A DNA stretch of 38,306 nt from Bacteroidota bacterium (lineage in GTDB: Bacteria; Bacteroidota; Ignavibacteria; UBA10030; BY39): contig JASEGV010000006.1 of assembly GCA_030017895.1 (NCBI GenBank), positions 31,511 through 69,816 of the forward strand, in the 5' to 3' direction. How positions within the stretch are numbered: the stretch's first letter is position 1; each line of letters opens with the position of its first letter. The notes beneath the pieces were generated by a model. It had not been told where the DNA came from. It made no database searches and saw only the letters and a list, made by a program, of their open reading frames with translations. A program made the translations under genes and the position numbers. Positions 25,667 to 35,147 of this stretch are shown here, piece by piece.

Positions 25667-27028
25667 ATGGCAGATATTCCAGAATTAAAAAAAGTTTTAT
25701 GGCGTAACGGAGATGTGGTCTCGGAGGAACACTTTTACGCACTTGAAGAATGGATTGAGCAGCTTGTTAGTATGGGCTATTCCCAAGCTGGAAGTTACGG
25801 ACTTATCAGGAATTCATATCTTCAAACCGACTACAATAACTCCGAGAATATTAATTTTAAGCGTTTAGACGGCGCAAATTACCAAGTCGAAATTTCTCAA
25901 TTTCAGGGATTAAACCCTTACGGAAGACTGATCAAAATTGATGGCAGCAGGACTTTTAATTTTCAATTCAGACCACCTCAAAAAAGTCCCGATGGAAAAT
26001 ATCTGCTGTATATAATGCCGTCAAGTTCAGGGCGAGATGGAATCATTGAGTCAGATTCAGAGCCGATAACGGGAGCGTCTGTTTATGACGCTTTGTACGA
26101 AATCTCAATTACAAACAATCAGGCCACGGGAGTTGTACTTTGTCGTTTTAAAATCGAGGATAACGAACTAATCGTAGATAAATCGTTTATTCCGTTTGGC
26201 GTTTTTATCGACAGCTCTCCGAACTGTGTTGATGCCAGCAACGGAATATTAACAAAGTTCACTCTTTGGAGTTCTTTGTTGGATAACTACCTGAAATCCT
26301 TAAAACCCACTCCCGAAATTGTACTCGTATGGAACGCTACTGGTCAATTCATTCGTTCGAATGGATTTTTTAAACCGCTAATTGAGAATACCCATACCCC
26401 GACATTAAACTATTTTAACGGCTTACAACAGTTTTTTAATCAAGTTAAAAGTGAATTACAAATTTTATCTGTCGGTTGGGAACAAGCCACGCTGAAACAA
26501 AGAATTAATGAAGTAGTCGAAAAACTTAATGAATCTATTATATCTCCGAATGAACCTCAGGTAGAATTAAACACAGCATTTTCTTACGCTGAAAAATTAT
26601 TCGACGATATAACTAAATTGCTTTCTTATTTTCCGGCTGGACCTATTGCTGAAAAAACACTTCCAATCTCAAGAGTCGAATTAATGAAGGAAGCCGCTGG
26701 AAATCGTTTGAACATATATCTTGAGACGGAAGCTCAGTTTGTAAAAAGTAAAACTCAAATAACATTTCAACTCAGGGAGTTTTCGAAATCAGACCCAGTC
26801 GGGAAGAATATCCGTGTAGGTATGGGCAGCGCAATTTTTGCTCAACTTTTAGATTTGAAAAACTTGTTGAAACGAGTTCCCGGAGAATCGTTCACATATA
26901 CAATCGAATGCCCTCCCGAAGTTGTAACCAAAGATAAAGCTTCACACCTTACTCTTTATCTCCCTCAACCACTCGGTGAAGGTGTCATCGATTTGAAATC
27001 GCATATAACTATAATTATAAGGGATTAG
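25667..27028 (+). CDS. TssK-like protein (type VI secretion baseplate family)
   Basis: 453 residues from the ATG at 25667, which has AGG 7 bases upstream; an in-frame TTG at 25661 is too close to that site. The N-terminus has the TssK signature pattern: KVLWRNGDVVSEEHFYALEE (W..G.....HF), then SYGLI and a beta-rich shell with GLNPYGRLIKIDG. A helical middle (about 240-320: LNYFNGLQQFFNQVKSELQI ... AFSYAEKLFDDITKLLSYF) and a beta-sandwich C-terminus (about 335-450) follow, the same three-part order as TssK. TssK connects the phage-like baseplate of type VI systems to the TssJLM membrane complex. The sequence most resembles the divergent Bacteroidota-type TssK. No other recognisable tss gene is in the window. 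It pairs with the GTPase gene 4 bases downstream. Confidence 0.6.
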   Translation: MADIPELKKVLWRNGDVVSEEHFYALEEWIEQLVSMGYSQAGSYGLIRNSYLQTDYNNSENINFKRLDGANYQVEISQFQGLNPYGRLIKIDGSRTFNFQFRPPQKSPDGKYLLYIMPSSSGRDGIIESDSEPITGASVYDALYEISITNNQATGVVLCRFKIEDNELIVDKSFIPFGVFIDSSPNCVDASNGILTKFTLWSSLLDNYLKSLKPTPEIVLVWNATGQFIRSNGFFKPLIENTHTPTLNYFNGLQQFFNQVKSELQILSVGWEQATLKQRINEVVEKLNESIISPNEPQVELNTAFSYAEKLFDDITKLLSYFPAGPIAEKTLPISRVELMKEAAGNRLNIYLETEAQFVKSKTQITFQLREFSKSDPVGKNIRVGMGSAIFAQLLDLKNLLKRVPGESFTYTIECPPEVVTKDKASHLTLYLPQPLGEGVIDLKSHITIIIRD

Positions 27029-27032
27029 AATA

Positions 27033-29201
27033 ATGTTGCAACCTGTCACTGAAATAGCACGTGATTTTAACAAACAGTGTCTTACTCTTGCCGACTTTTT
27101 AAGAGATGTCGATTCGGGTACGGATATAACTCAAAAACAAGATAAGATATCGAAGGCAGTGCACGGCTTTTTCGATGCTTTACAACAACTCCCAAATCAA
27201 ATAGCTCCGCTGGACACACGAGAGACTATACTCTTTGAGATAGACCGGGCTTTGGTAGGAAGTTATGGCTCAAAAGTTTTTTCCGCTTCTGAAAGTACAA
27301 ATCAAACAAGAAGACTTTTAAGAGATTTAACAGCTCTCTGGCAACACTATTATCTTATCGCTGGTTTAACACATACCGAAACCGGCGGTGGCGTTTCGGG
27401 GACGATGAGTTTTTATGAAGAATGGATTAAATCTGAAAATGTCGGGATAGAAGAATCGGAGTACGATAGAATGCTCGCAGATGTTTCTGCCCTGCTTCAG
27501 AGTTCAGAAAATCTAAATGTCCCTACAAAGATTCAGTTATTTTCATTAATGGGTAAAATTTTAATGACACTCGGCGTTTCGGAAGATTTTGCTCAGAGCA
27601 AATTACAGAGTCATTTCGATGAAATTAAACAGAGAACGAGCGACACGGCAAGTATTTCGTTTGCCGAAATATTACTCTGCTTACAAGTGTTAGGTTCGAA
27701 GGGCAAAGGTCTCGATTCAACCGGAACAAGTTCAATCGAAGTCCAAAAAGCAATTCGTTACTGGTGCAGCAAGGACGATTTCATCAACAGCCTCTTCAAA
27801 AATTGGGGTTGGTACTGGGAAAACGATTATGTAAGTCCGTTAGCAATGGGCGACCAAATTTATTTGAAGGAGAGAAGTCCATTATATATTTCACACGCAA
27901 ACAACACGATGAAGTTAGGTATCGGACATTCATACCTTGAATTAATAGAACATAAAAAACAAAACCCACTGCTTACTAGTCTTTTCCAACCAGTTCCCAT
28001 TTTCTTATTCGGACAATCAGGAGTTGGTAAGAGTAGTTATATATCGGCTTTTTGCTACGAAGCACAGATGCGAGCCGGTAAACCTGTTACACTCGGTAGA
28101 GAGTTGCAAGTATATTATGAGGGTGTCTCCGATGCTTGGCGCTCAAACAGCATACCGCCATCCAGCGGTTTAAACAGCTATAACTTCTGGGAAGATTTGA
28201 ACATAACAAGCTATACGACTTTTGATTACGGCGGTAAAGATACGCAGCCCGATCAATGGGAACACCAACTGCAGGATATTTTTAGAAAGGCAAAAGGTTT
28301 ATTTTTTTTCATCGATGAAAAAGATTATCTGGATCCGGTTAAATTGAGGAAAAGAGCTAACTGGTTTGATGCCATCCTACAGTATTGGGTTCAAAGTAAT
28401 CCGAATATCCGACACGTCCCCACCGGATTAATTTTGACAAAGGGTGATACAGTATTTGGTGAATCTTTGTCGCAACTTGGGAGGTCATCTTTAATCCCTT
28501 CTAACTTCCAACCAGTTCTAATCGAATCTCTTTTACCTCAGAGATTTCCGAAGATGACCGAAGAAATGAAAACTCCTTACGGAAGGTTAAGAGATTTCAT
28601 GCTTCGTGACAGGGCAAACAATGCTCATCCAGTCTTGCAAGATATCGTTCAAACGTTGCTCGATAATTTTTCACAATTCTTTAACCGCGTTTTAGATTTA
28701 ACTTTTCACTATCAAATATTCATCACGTCAGCTCAACCGCCGCGGGAGATTAACGACCCGTTATTTCCTTGGGGTGTAAAAGATTCCATGATGTGGATGT
28801 TGAATATAATCGAAAAATTCCATCTCCGCGAAAGTTTAATGAAATTCAGAAGTGAAGAGGGGCAGATCGAAAGCGAGATAAAGATTCTTCGTGAAGATAT
28901 AAATCAAATGCAGAAATACAGAGATGAGATTTCATCTGCAAATACTGAGATTACCCGCTTGCGACAGAAATCGACGATATTCCAGGCGGCGATGAAAGAC
29001 AGGATCAAATTCCACGAAGAAAACAGACAGCGTGCTGAGCAGGATTTTATGACGATCTTGAACAGATATATAAAAGATTCTCCCGAAGCAAATAAAGCTG
29101 CTGGAATTCAGACTGTTGAAAGAGAGATACGTAAAAAGGAAGAACTGCTTGCCGGCTTACGTGAAAAACGAAACGATTATGAGAGCAGGTTAAGGTTTTA
29201 G
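27033..29201 (+). CDS. Soluble P-loop GTPase with C-terminal coiled coil, partner of TssK-like protein
   Basis: 722 residues, no signal or transmembrane helix. The first ~300 residues are helical and not recognised. A GTPase-type P-loop domain follows: Walker A GQSGVGKS at 327-334, a Walker B/G3-like DYGGKD at 398-403, the segment GLFFFIDEKDYLDP, and a G4-like TKGD at 469-472 in GLILTKGD. The order P-loop, D..G, TK.D matches the TRAFAC GTPases and is also the order in the TssM/IcmF GTPase domain, although TssM is much longer and membrane-bound. The last ~100 residues are a charged coiled coil (about 620-718). It overlaps functionally with the TssK-like gene, 4 bases upstream; its stop is one base before the next GTG start. 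The true family is unknown. Confidence 0.6.
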   Translation: MLQPVTEIARDFNKQCLTLADFLRDVDSGTDITQKQDKISKAVHGFFDALQQLPNQIAPLDTRETILFEIDRALVGSYGSKVFSASESTNQTRRLLRDLTALWQHYYLIAGLTHTETGGGVSGTMSFYEEWIKSENVGIEESEYDRMLADVSALLQSSENLNVPTKIQLFSLMGKILMTLGVSEDFAQSKLQSHFDEIKQRTSDTASISFAEILLCLQVLGSKGKGLDSTGTSSIEVQKAIRYWCSKDDFINSLFKNWGWYWENDYVSPLAMGDQIYLKERSPLYISHANNTMKLGIGHSYLELIEHKKQNPLLTSLFQPVPIFLFGQSGVGKSSYISAFCYEAQMRAGKPVTLGRELQVYYEGVSDAWRSNSIPPSSGLNSYNFWEDLNITSYTTFDYGGKDTQPDQWEHQLQDIFRKAKGLFFFIDEKDYLDPVKLRKRANWFDAILQYWVQSNPNIRHVPTGLILTKGDTVFGESLSQLGRSSLIPSNFQPVLIESLLPQRFPKMTEEMKTPYGRLRDFMLRDRANNAHPVLQDIVQTLLDNFSQFFNRVLDLTFHYQIFITSAQPPREINDPLFPWGVKDSMMWMLNIIEKFHLRESLMKFRSEEGQIESEIKILREDINQMQKYRDEISSANTEITRLRQKSTIFQAAMKDRIKFHEENRQRAEQDFMTILNRYIKDSPEANKAAGIQTVEREIRKKEELLAGLREKRNDYESRLRF

Positions 29202-29202
29202 A

Positions 29203-30834
29203 GTGACAAAAAACAAATTGACTTTAATAATTATTTTATTAGTAATAACACTTGGAAAAATTAATGCACAAGTAACACTTGAATGGGTAGCCCGCTATAA
29301 CAGTCAGAGCAACGGCGGTGATCGTGCCATAGCGATGGCGATTGACTCGATTGGGAATGTTTATGTAACGGGGACTGATGCAGACTCTCCGCCGGGATTT
29401 GTAACGATAAAAGTAAACTCAAGCGGACGGATTCTGTGGGCGAGGAGATATTCAGGGGGACAAGCATTTATAGCAGTTCCCCAAGCAATTTCAGTAGACT
29501 TGAACGGGAATGTGTATGTTGGTGCTGAAGATGTTACATACATCATAGTGAGTTATGACAGCATTGGTAATGAGCGCTGGGTACGAAGACATTCGGGAAC
29601 TGGAGGAGGTTTCAGTGTATTACATGATGTTGAACTCTATCGCGACACCGGAAGTGTGATTACCACAGTCCAGGGGCTTGTTGCCACTGGATATTTAAAA
29701 AATATCGGTACAAATTGGGACGTTGGAACTTTAAAATATAACGCCAATGGAGATGTTGTATGGGTAAGAAATTATGATCCGAATAACTCTGAGGATGAGG
29801 GTGGAATTGCGATGGATAAAAATGACCAAACCAATATTACAATAACGGGATTTTCAGGATACCGAGACTTTCTCACATTAAGTTACGACATAAACGGTAA
29901 CCTGCGCTGGGCACAGACGTGGAATGGACCCGGCAACAATTGGGACCAAGCAAATGATGTTGCCGTCGATCAAAACGGAAATACGTATGTTACAGGAGCT
30001 GCGTATTTTGATACAATCAAACAAGATTTTTGCACGATGAGATATGATTACGACGGGAACTTGAAATGGGTAAGGAGTTTCAACCTAACACAATACAATA
30101 CAAGTTACGGGGAATTTATTAAAGTAGATCCATTTGGGAATGTTGTTGTTGCCGGAGGGGTGCAGGGAGATGCAAACTCACTTGATTACTGCACAATTAA
30201 GTATAATTCTCTTGGCAACCAATTATGGGTTCGGCTATATAATGGCGGACTCTATGATCGTGTTGAGGGATTAGCAGTTGACAGATATGGTTCTGTGTAT
30301 GTAACTGGTACAGCAAATGAGACTTATAATTTATATAAAATTTACACTATCAAATACGACAAAGACGGAAATCAATTATGGCTTGAGAAATATCCATATT
30401 ATGATACAATATCAAGTCCTGCAGCAATTATTGTTGATAATAACTTATATGTTTATATTACAGGGCAGATAGCTACACCCGAATATAGTAATGACATTAT
30501 CGTTCTAAAATATTCTCAGATAACAAGTGTAGAGCAAACGAAAGATGGAGTTCCCGAAGAATTTAAGTTATATCAAAATTATCCGAACCCGTTCAATCCG
30601 AAAACGGATATCAGATTTCGGATTCCAGATTTCGGATTTGTTATTTTGAAGATATACGATCTATTTGGAAGAGAAGTCGCTACCGTGGTTAATGAGAAGA
30701 AAGAACCGGGCGAACATCAAGTGGAATGGAACGCGGAAGGAATAGCAAGTGGTGTGTATTTTTATCGGATGACGGTGTACAATGGGATGTTGGGAACAAA
30801 GGCGGTTACGAGGAAAATGGTAGTCATCAATTAA
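29203..30834 (+). CDS. Secreted SBBP-repeat beta-propeller protein, T9SS cargo (copy A1)
   Basis: 543 residues. It starts with GTG at 29203, one base after the GTPase stop, so its translation is probably coupled to that gene. A signal peptide (LTLIIILLVITLGKINAQ) is followed by about eight SBBP-type blades of the GN(V/I)YVTG...(T/D)(F/Y)..(I/M)(K/R)YD..GN..W form. A T9SS type-A sorting domain closes it (NYPNPFNPKTDIRFRIPD ... GREVATVVNEKKEPGEHQVE ... GVYFYRM). This sorting domain is of a different subtype from those of the minus-strand cargo. It is clearly paralogous to the gene at 33524 (about 60% by eye). Function unknown; such propellers usually bind surface ligands or proteins. Confidence 0.88.
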   Translation: MTKNKLTLIIILLVITLGKINAQVTLEWVARYNSQSNGGDRAIAMAIDSIGNVYVTGTDADSPPGFVTIKVNSSGRILWARRYSGGQAFIAVPQAISVDLNGNVYVGAEDVTYIIVSYDSIGNERWVRRHSGTGGGFSVLHDVELYRDTGSVITTVQGLVATGYLKNIGTNWDVGTLKYNANGDVVWVRNYDPNNSEDEGGIAMDKNDQTNITITGFSGYRDFLTLSYDINGNLRWAQTWNGPGNNWDQANDVAVDQNGNTYVTGAAYFDTIKQDFCTMRYDYDGNLKWVRSFNLTQYNTSYGEFIKVDPFGNVVVAGGVQGDANSLDYCTIKYNSLGNQLWVRLYNGGLYDRVEGLAVDRYGSVYVTGTANETYNLYKIYTIKYDKDGNQLWLEKYPYYDTISSPAAIIVDNNLYVYITGQIATPEYSNDIIVLKYSQITSVEQTKDGVPEEFKLYQNYPNPFNPKTDIRFRIPDFGFVILKIYDLFGREVATVVNEKKEPGEHQVEWNAEGIASGVYFYRMTVYNGMLGTKAVTRKMVVIN

Positions 30835-30903
30835 AAATGTAAAATTCAAAATGAAAAAAGGAAAAACTTTCTTTCAAATAATTTTTATAATGAGAAATGA
30901 ATT

Positions 30904-33468
30904 ATGAGAAACTTCACAGTAGGTTTTATTGTGCTGCTTTTGACGACTGCGGCACAGTCGCAAACGTGGAATTATTTAAACTTCGAGTGCGGTGGGTATG
31001 TTACGGAAATCATCCCCGTCAAATATCCGAGCACAGTAGGGAAATCGATTGATAATCAGGTGTTATATGCTCGAACGGACATTGGCGGTGTATACCGCAG
31101 TAACAATAACGGTCTGTCGTGGACGTATGTTAGCACTTATCTAAATTATCCAACTGGCGGTGGGCATCCGGGTATTTCAGGCTCAGAACTGAGCATCCAG
31201 GGCATTGCAGTACGGTACGATTCGATAACAGGAAAAGAAATCGTCAATGTTGCCTGGGGAAATTATGAAGATGATGCTAAATCAGAATATCGATCCATCT
31301 GGCGTTCTGATAATAGCGGTGCTGAAGGTTCATGGACGAAGCCAACAATCATCGGACAAGTCTGGTTTCGAGGGAATAATTTCCCTGTGAAACTTGGCGG
31401 ACCGTGTATTACTTATGACCCGAATAATATTAGAAGAGAATTTTCACATATGTACATGGGCGGATTTGGACCAACGGTTGCAAACATACCTGGGAAAGCG
31501 TATTTATATAAAAGTGAAAACGATGGGCAGAGTTGGGATTTGGTTCAATCATTTAGAGATTTTCAAAACGTTAATGGTTATGCCGGAGAAGGCATCACTT
31601 GCATCAATATTTCAAAAAAAATTAACCCTAGTGATACTGCTCATATCTGGGTAGGCACTACACATGGGATTGTTTTTACTACAAACGGAGGAACAAACTG
31701 GCAAAGAGTTACAATACCTGGAGTTCCAACACCTTATGTTAAAAGAATTTTACTTAAAAAAGAAGGAAGTATTATAACCGGAGCGATGGTTACGTGGGGG
31801 AAAAATGATGACACTACAGGTGTCGGGAGACTCTTGGCGAGCGGCGGTTGGCAATATATAGATATTACTTCAAACTTTTTAACCGGTTATACAGGAGGAA
31901 GTGGTAGCGGATTGTTTTCGTCATTAACATTCGTTGACACAAATGAAACAATAATAATTTCTGGTAAGTATGAAAGACCCTTACGTAAGACAGGAGACTT
32001 TGGTAATAGCTGGTATGGCGAGGTGAATAATTCACCAAATAACGAAGTTGTATTCAGATACACACAAAGCGGAAACAATTTTCCGGCACATCAGCAAAAA
32101 GGCGAGCTGGATCCGAGCTGGGGTTTTATGTATGATGGATTAAGCTGTATAACAAAAAATCCGAATAGCGGTTGGGGCAACCAGTGGTATTTAAGCGGCG
32201 GTGCAGGTGCGAGGATGACCGTGAGTAGTGCCGGTGCAGATACTAACTTTGTAAATTCGCGTTGGAAATATACAACACTTGGACAGGCGATGACGGTGAA
32301 CTATGATGTTGTATTCTCTAAAGTAAACAACCGCGAAGCTATATATCTACCGTTGTCAGACTGGACGATGGGTAGTACTTATCAGGATAGATTAAGTACT
32401 CCAACGACTGGTGGTTTTATACAAGATACATTATCATACGACAGACAGGAGACACGCCCTCTTCATTTATATGATACATATATATCGAATGTAACCCGGA
32501 TACTAATACATCCTGATAATCCTAATATCAGTTATTGTGTAGGTGGCAGTGTTTATGATTTTAACCCGACAGAAAGTTACAGAGCGGGATTTTACGTAAG
32601 AACTGATAGCAACGGAATAATTAAAACGAGTCGCAAAGAAACACATCCGTTTTTACAAAAAAATGACCGAGCAATAGTAGATGCAATAATTAATAATAAG
32701 CCAGTAGGCGGAAACAGGATAATAGTTTTGGCAGGGAGAAACCGGAAAGCAGTGCAGCCTGGAGATAGTTTAGGAATATTTTATTCCGATGACGGAGGGG
32801 TCAACTGGGGTCCACGGGGAACGTTCAATCAACAAAGCGGAAACCAAACTATGTCAACACAGCAAGCATATCAAAGGTCAATTATCCCAGGCTTAATCGA
32901 TGGTGCGATAGGAGATATTTTTGATGGGCACTTCCATTTGGTGTATTTGGGAAATGGCCGGGTGGGGTTGTGGTTAGAAGCCGGCGGAATGTTTATATCC
33001 ACTGATAATGGTGAGAATTGGGGATCAAAGTCTCCGCCATCACAATTAACAAACAAATATTTGCGTGCAGGTTCTTTGAAATATGTAGGAAATGATACAA
33101 TTGCATTAGCGGTTCGCAAGGGCGATGCCGATCCTGGAGGCTTGTACAAAGGTATCATCGATTCCATTGGTAATATTATATGGCTTAATGGTGGCTCTAG
33201 TATTAGCAATTTCACCAGTGCCGAACACCTCGATATTAATTTAGACAGATGGGTAGTATATGGAAAAAAGGATAATGATTTGTATAATCAAATCTATTTT
33301 TCGATTAGTGGCGGTAACTGGCAAAGGATTGCACCTCCTGCCCAACAGCACTTGCCCAGAGTCAAAAGTTTGAGAATCAGACCAGATAAAAATGAAATTT
33401 GGGTTGCATCGAGCGGGCAAGGTGTGTGGAGATACACCTATGAAAGTAGTAACTATACAAAAAAGTAG
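30904..33468 (+). CDS. Secreted BNR/GH74-like beta-propeller protein (copy B1)
   Basis: 854 residues. A signal peptide (MRNFTVGFIVLLLTTAAQSQ) leads into WNYLNFECGGYVTEI, then the GH74-like motif LYARTDIGGVYRSNNNGLSW. Asp-box (BNR) repeats recur: YKSENDGQSW, FTTNGGTNW, FYSDDGGVNW, FISTDNGENW. These form two seven-bladed propellers as in GH74 endoglucanases/xyloglucanases and sortilin-like folds. A PLSDWTM motif near residue 480 is kept in the paralog and could be the second acidic site of GH74. The end, GQGVWRYTYESSNYTKK, has no T9SS sorting domain, whereas the paralog continues with extra domains. Export by signal peptide to the periplasm, or loss of the tail, are both possible. Enzyme activity is not proven. 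Confidence 0.75.
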   Translation: MRNFTVGFIVLLLTTAAQSQTWNYLNFECGGYVTEIIPVKYPSTVGKSIDNQVLYARTDIGGVYRSNNNGLSWTYVSTYLNYPTGGGHPGISGSELSIQGIAVRYDSITGKEIVNVAWGNYEDDAKSEYRSIWRSDNSGAEGSWTKPTIIGQVWFRGNNFPVKLGGPCITYDPNNIRREFSHMYMGGFGPTVANIPGKAYLYKSENDGQSWDLVQSFRDFQNVNGYAGEGITCINISKKINPSDTAHIWVGTTHGIVFTTNGGTNWQRVTIPGVPTPYVKRILLKKEGSIITGAMVTWGKNDDTTGVGRLLASGGWQYIDITSNFLTGYTGGSGSGLFSSLTFVDTNETIIISGKYERPLRKTGDFGNSWYGEVNNSPNNEVVFRYTQSGNNFPAHQQKGELDPSWGFMYDGLSCITKNPNSGWGNQWYLSGGAGARMTVSSAGADTNFVNSRWKYTTLGQAMTVNYDVVFSKVNNREAIYLPLSDWTMGSTYQDRLSTPTTGGFIQDTLSYDRQETRPLHLYDTYISNVTRILIHPDNPNISYCVGGSVYDFNPTESYRAGFYVRTDSNGIIKTSRKETHPFLQKNDRAIVDAIINNKPVGGNRIIVLAGRNRKAVQPGDSLGIFYSDDGGVNWGPRGTFNQQSGNQTMSTQQAYQRSIIPGLIDGAIGDIFDGHFHLVYLGNGRVGLWLEAGGMFISTDNGENWGSKSPPSQLTNKYLRAGSLKYVGNDTIALAVRKGDADPGGLYKGIIDSIGNIIWLNGGSSISNFTSAEHLDINLDRWVVYGKKDNDLYNQIYFSISGGNWQRIAPPAQQHLPRVKSLRIRPDKNEIWVASSGQGVWRYTYESSNYTKK

Positions 33469-33523
33469 ATTTTACAATAGGTAAGTATTTTTGTATAATA
33501 TGATAATAGATAAAAGGAAGAAG

Positions 33524-35131
33524 ATGAAAGCAGGAAAAATATTATTACTATTGCTCATGTTAATATCGTTAGTTGATGAGATGAATTCCCAAGTTCAACT
33601 CGAGTGGGTAGCACGTTATAATGGACCGAGTAATTTTTCGGAGTATGTAAGTGCGATGACAATTGACTCGATGGGGAATATTTATGTAACAGGAGAAGAC
33701 AACGAGCAACCATACGGATTTGTGACTGTAAAGTTCAACTCAAGTGGGCAGTTTGTTTGGGCAAGGAGATACTCAGGTGGGTTGGCAATAAAAGCAACAC
33801 CGAAATCAATCGCAGTTGACTTGCAAGGCAATGTGTATGTTGGTGCAAGCGATGTGGATTACATCGTAGTAAAATATGATGTGGATGGAGTAGAACAGTG
33901 GGTGAAAAAGTATAGAGGAAGTGGAACGGGAATGAACGAAATAGTAGATTTGGTTATCGATTACACCGAAAATGTTAACGTATTAGTTACTGGTTCTTCA
34001 GACAATATCATTTCAACGAGGGATATTGGAACTTTAAAATACAGCACAAATGGTGATACATTATGGACAAGAAATTTCAGCAGATTAAATAACACACTTG
34101 AGTGGGCTACTGCAATGGATATTGATAATTTTAATGCACTGAGTATAGCTGGTGATACAAAACTTAGCATGCAGTCTAAAGATTTTCTCACCTTAAGCTA
34201 CGATTATTATGGTAATCTACGCTGGGCACAGACATTTGATGGACCTGCAAGTCGTTGGGATGAAGCATCTGATATTGCATCTGATAAAAATGGTAATGTG
34301 TATGTAACAGGATATGCGACAATGGACAGCTTAAATGCTATAAACATTGCTACTATCAAGTATAACAGCAGTGGTAATGAACAATGGGTTAGATTTTATG
34401 AAGGTACCTTCCCATATTACTATTCGGAAGGCAGATTTATCAAGATTGATCCATATTATAATATTGTCACTGCGGGTTGGCAAGCTGGTTATAATTATGA
34501 TTTTTGTACAATTAAATACGATTCACTTGGTAATCAATTATGGGTAAAAGGATACAACGGCGCAGCAAATGCAGAAGATTTTCTTGAAGGTTTAGCAGTT
34601 GATAAATATGGAGATATATATGTAACCGGCAGCGCTAAAGATGAAATAAATCGTCCCAAAATAACAACAATCAAATACGACAAGGGCGGAAATCAGGTAT
34701 GGCTTCAGAAATATCCCGACAGCGATAGCATTTCATACCCTAAAGGAATAATTGTGGATAAAGATTTAAATGTTTATGTTGCAGGTATATCATTTAATCC
34801 GAGTGATATTATTGTGTTAAAATATTCACAGCCGACGAGTGTAGTGCCTATATTGAGCGAAGTTCCTGATGGATTTCAGTTGTATCAGAATTATCCAAAT
34901 CCTTTTAATTCAAAAACAAATATCAAATATCAAATTACAAATTCATCGTTTTTGAGAATTAAAGTATATGATGTATTTGGAAGGGAAGTAGCGACATTGG
35001 TAAATGAGAAGAAAGAACCTGGTGAATATCAGGTTGAATGGGACGCTGAAGGACTTGCTAGTGGCCTGTATTATTATCGAATTATTTCCGGAAGATATAT
35101 CGAAACCAAGAAAGCGCTATTAATAAAATAA
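33524..35131 (+). CDS. Secreted SBBP-repeat beta-propeller protein, T9SS cargo (copy A2)
   Basis: 535 residues from the ATG at 33524, chosen because AAAGGAAG lies 5 bases upstream; an in-frame ATG at 33491 would put basic residues before the signal peptide (MKAGKILLLLLMLISLVDEMNSQ). The body is a close paralog of the 29203 gene, with the same order of SBBP blades (LEWVARYNGPSN, GNIYVTGED, RYSGG, GNVYVGASDVDYIVVKYDV). The sorting domain reads NYPNPFNSKTNIKYQI ... GREVATLVNEKKEPGEYQVE ... SGLYYYRI and ends KKALLIK. It forms, with the gene downstream, a second copy of the propeller pair. Function unknown. Confidence 0.88.
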   Translation: MKAGKILLLLLMLISLVDEMNSQVQLEWVARYNGPSNFSEYVSAMTIDSMGNIYVTGEDNEQPYGFVTVKFNSSGQFVWARRYSGGLAIKATPKSIAVDLQGNVYVGASDVDYIVVKYDVDGVEQWVKKYRGSGTGMNEIVDLVIDYTENVNVLVTGSSDNIISTRDIGTLKYSTNGDTLWTRNFSRLNNTLEWATAMDIDNFNALSIAGDTKLSMQSKDFLTLSYDYYGNLRWAQTFDGPASRWDEASDIASDKNGNVYVTGYATMDSLNAINIATIKYNSSGNEQWVRFYEGTFPYYYSEGRFIKIDPYYNIVTAGWQAGYNYDFCTIKYDSLGNQLWVKGYNGAANAEDFLEGLAVDKYGDIYVTGSAKDEINRPKITTIKYDKGGNQVWLQKYPDSDSISYPKGIIVDKDLNVYVAGISFNPSDIIVLKYSQPTSVVPILSEVPDGFQLYQNYPNPFNSKTNIKYQITNSSFLRIKVYDVFGREVATLVNEKKEPGEYQVEWDAEGLASGLYYYRIISGRYIETKKALLIK

Positions 35132-35147
35132 AAGAAAGGGTTATAAA

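Noticed and set aside
27033-29201. GTPase protein as a canonical TssM/IcmF
   Set aside because: It lacks membrane helices and is far shorter than TssM; only the order of GTPase motifs is shared. Kept as a GTPase of unknown family.
33491-33523. Upstream ATG as the start of the A2 protein
   Set aside because: It has no ribosome site and would place a charged MYNMIIDKRKK stretch before the signal peptide; the ATG at 33524 has AAAGGAAG at proper distance.
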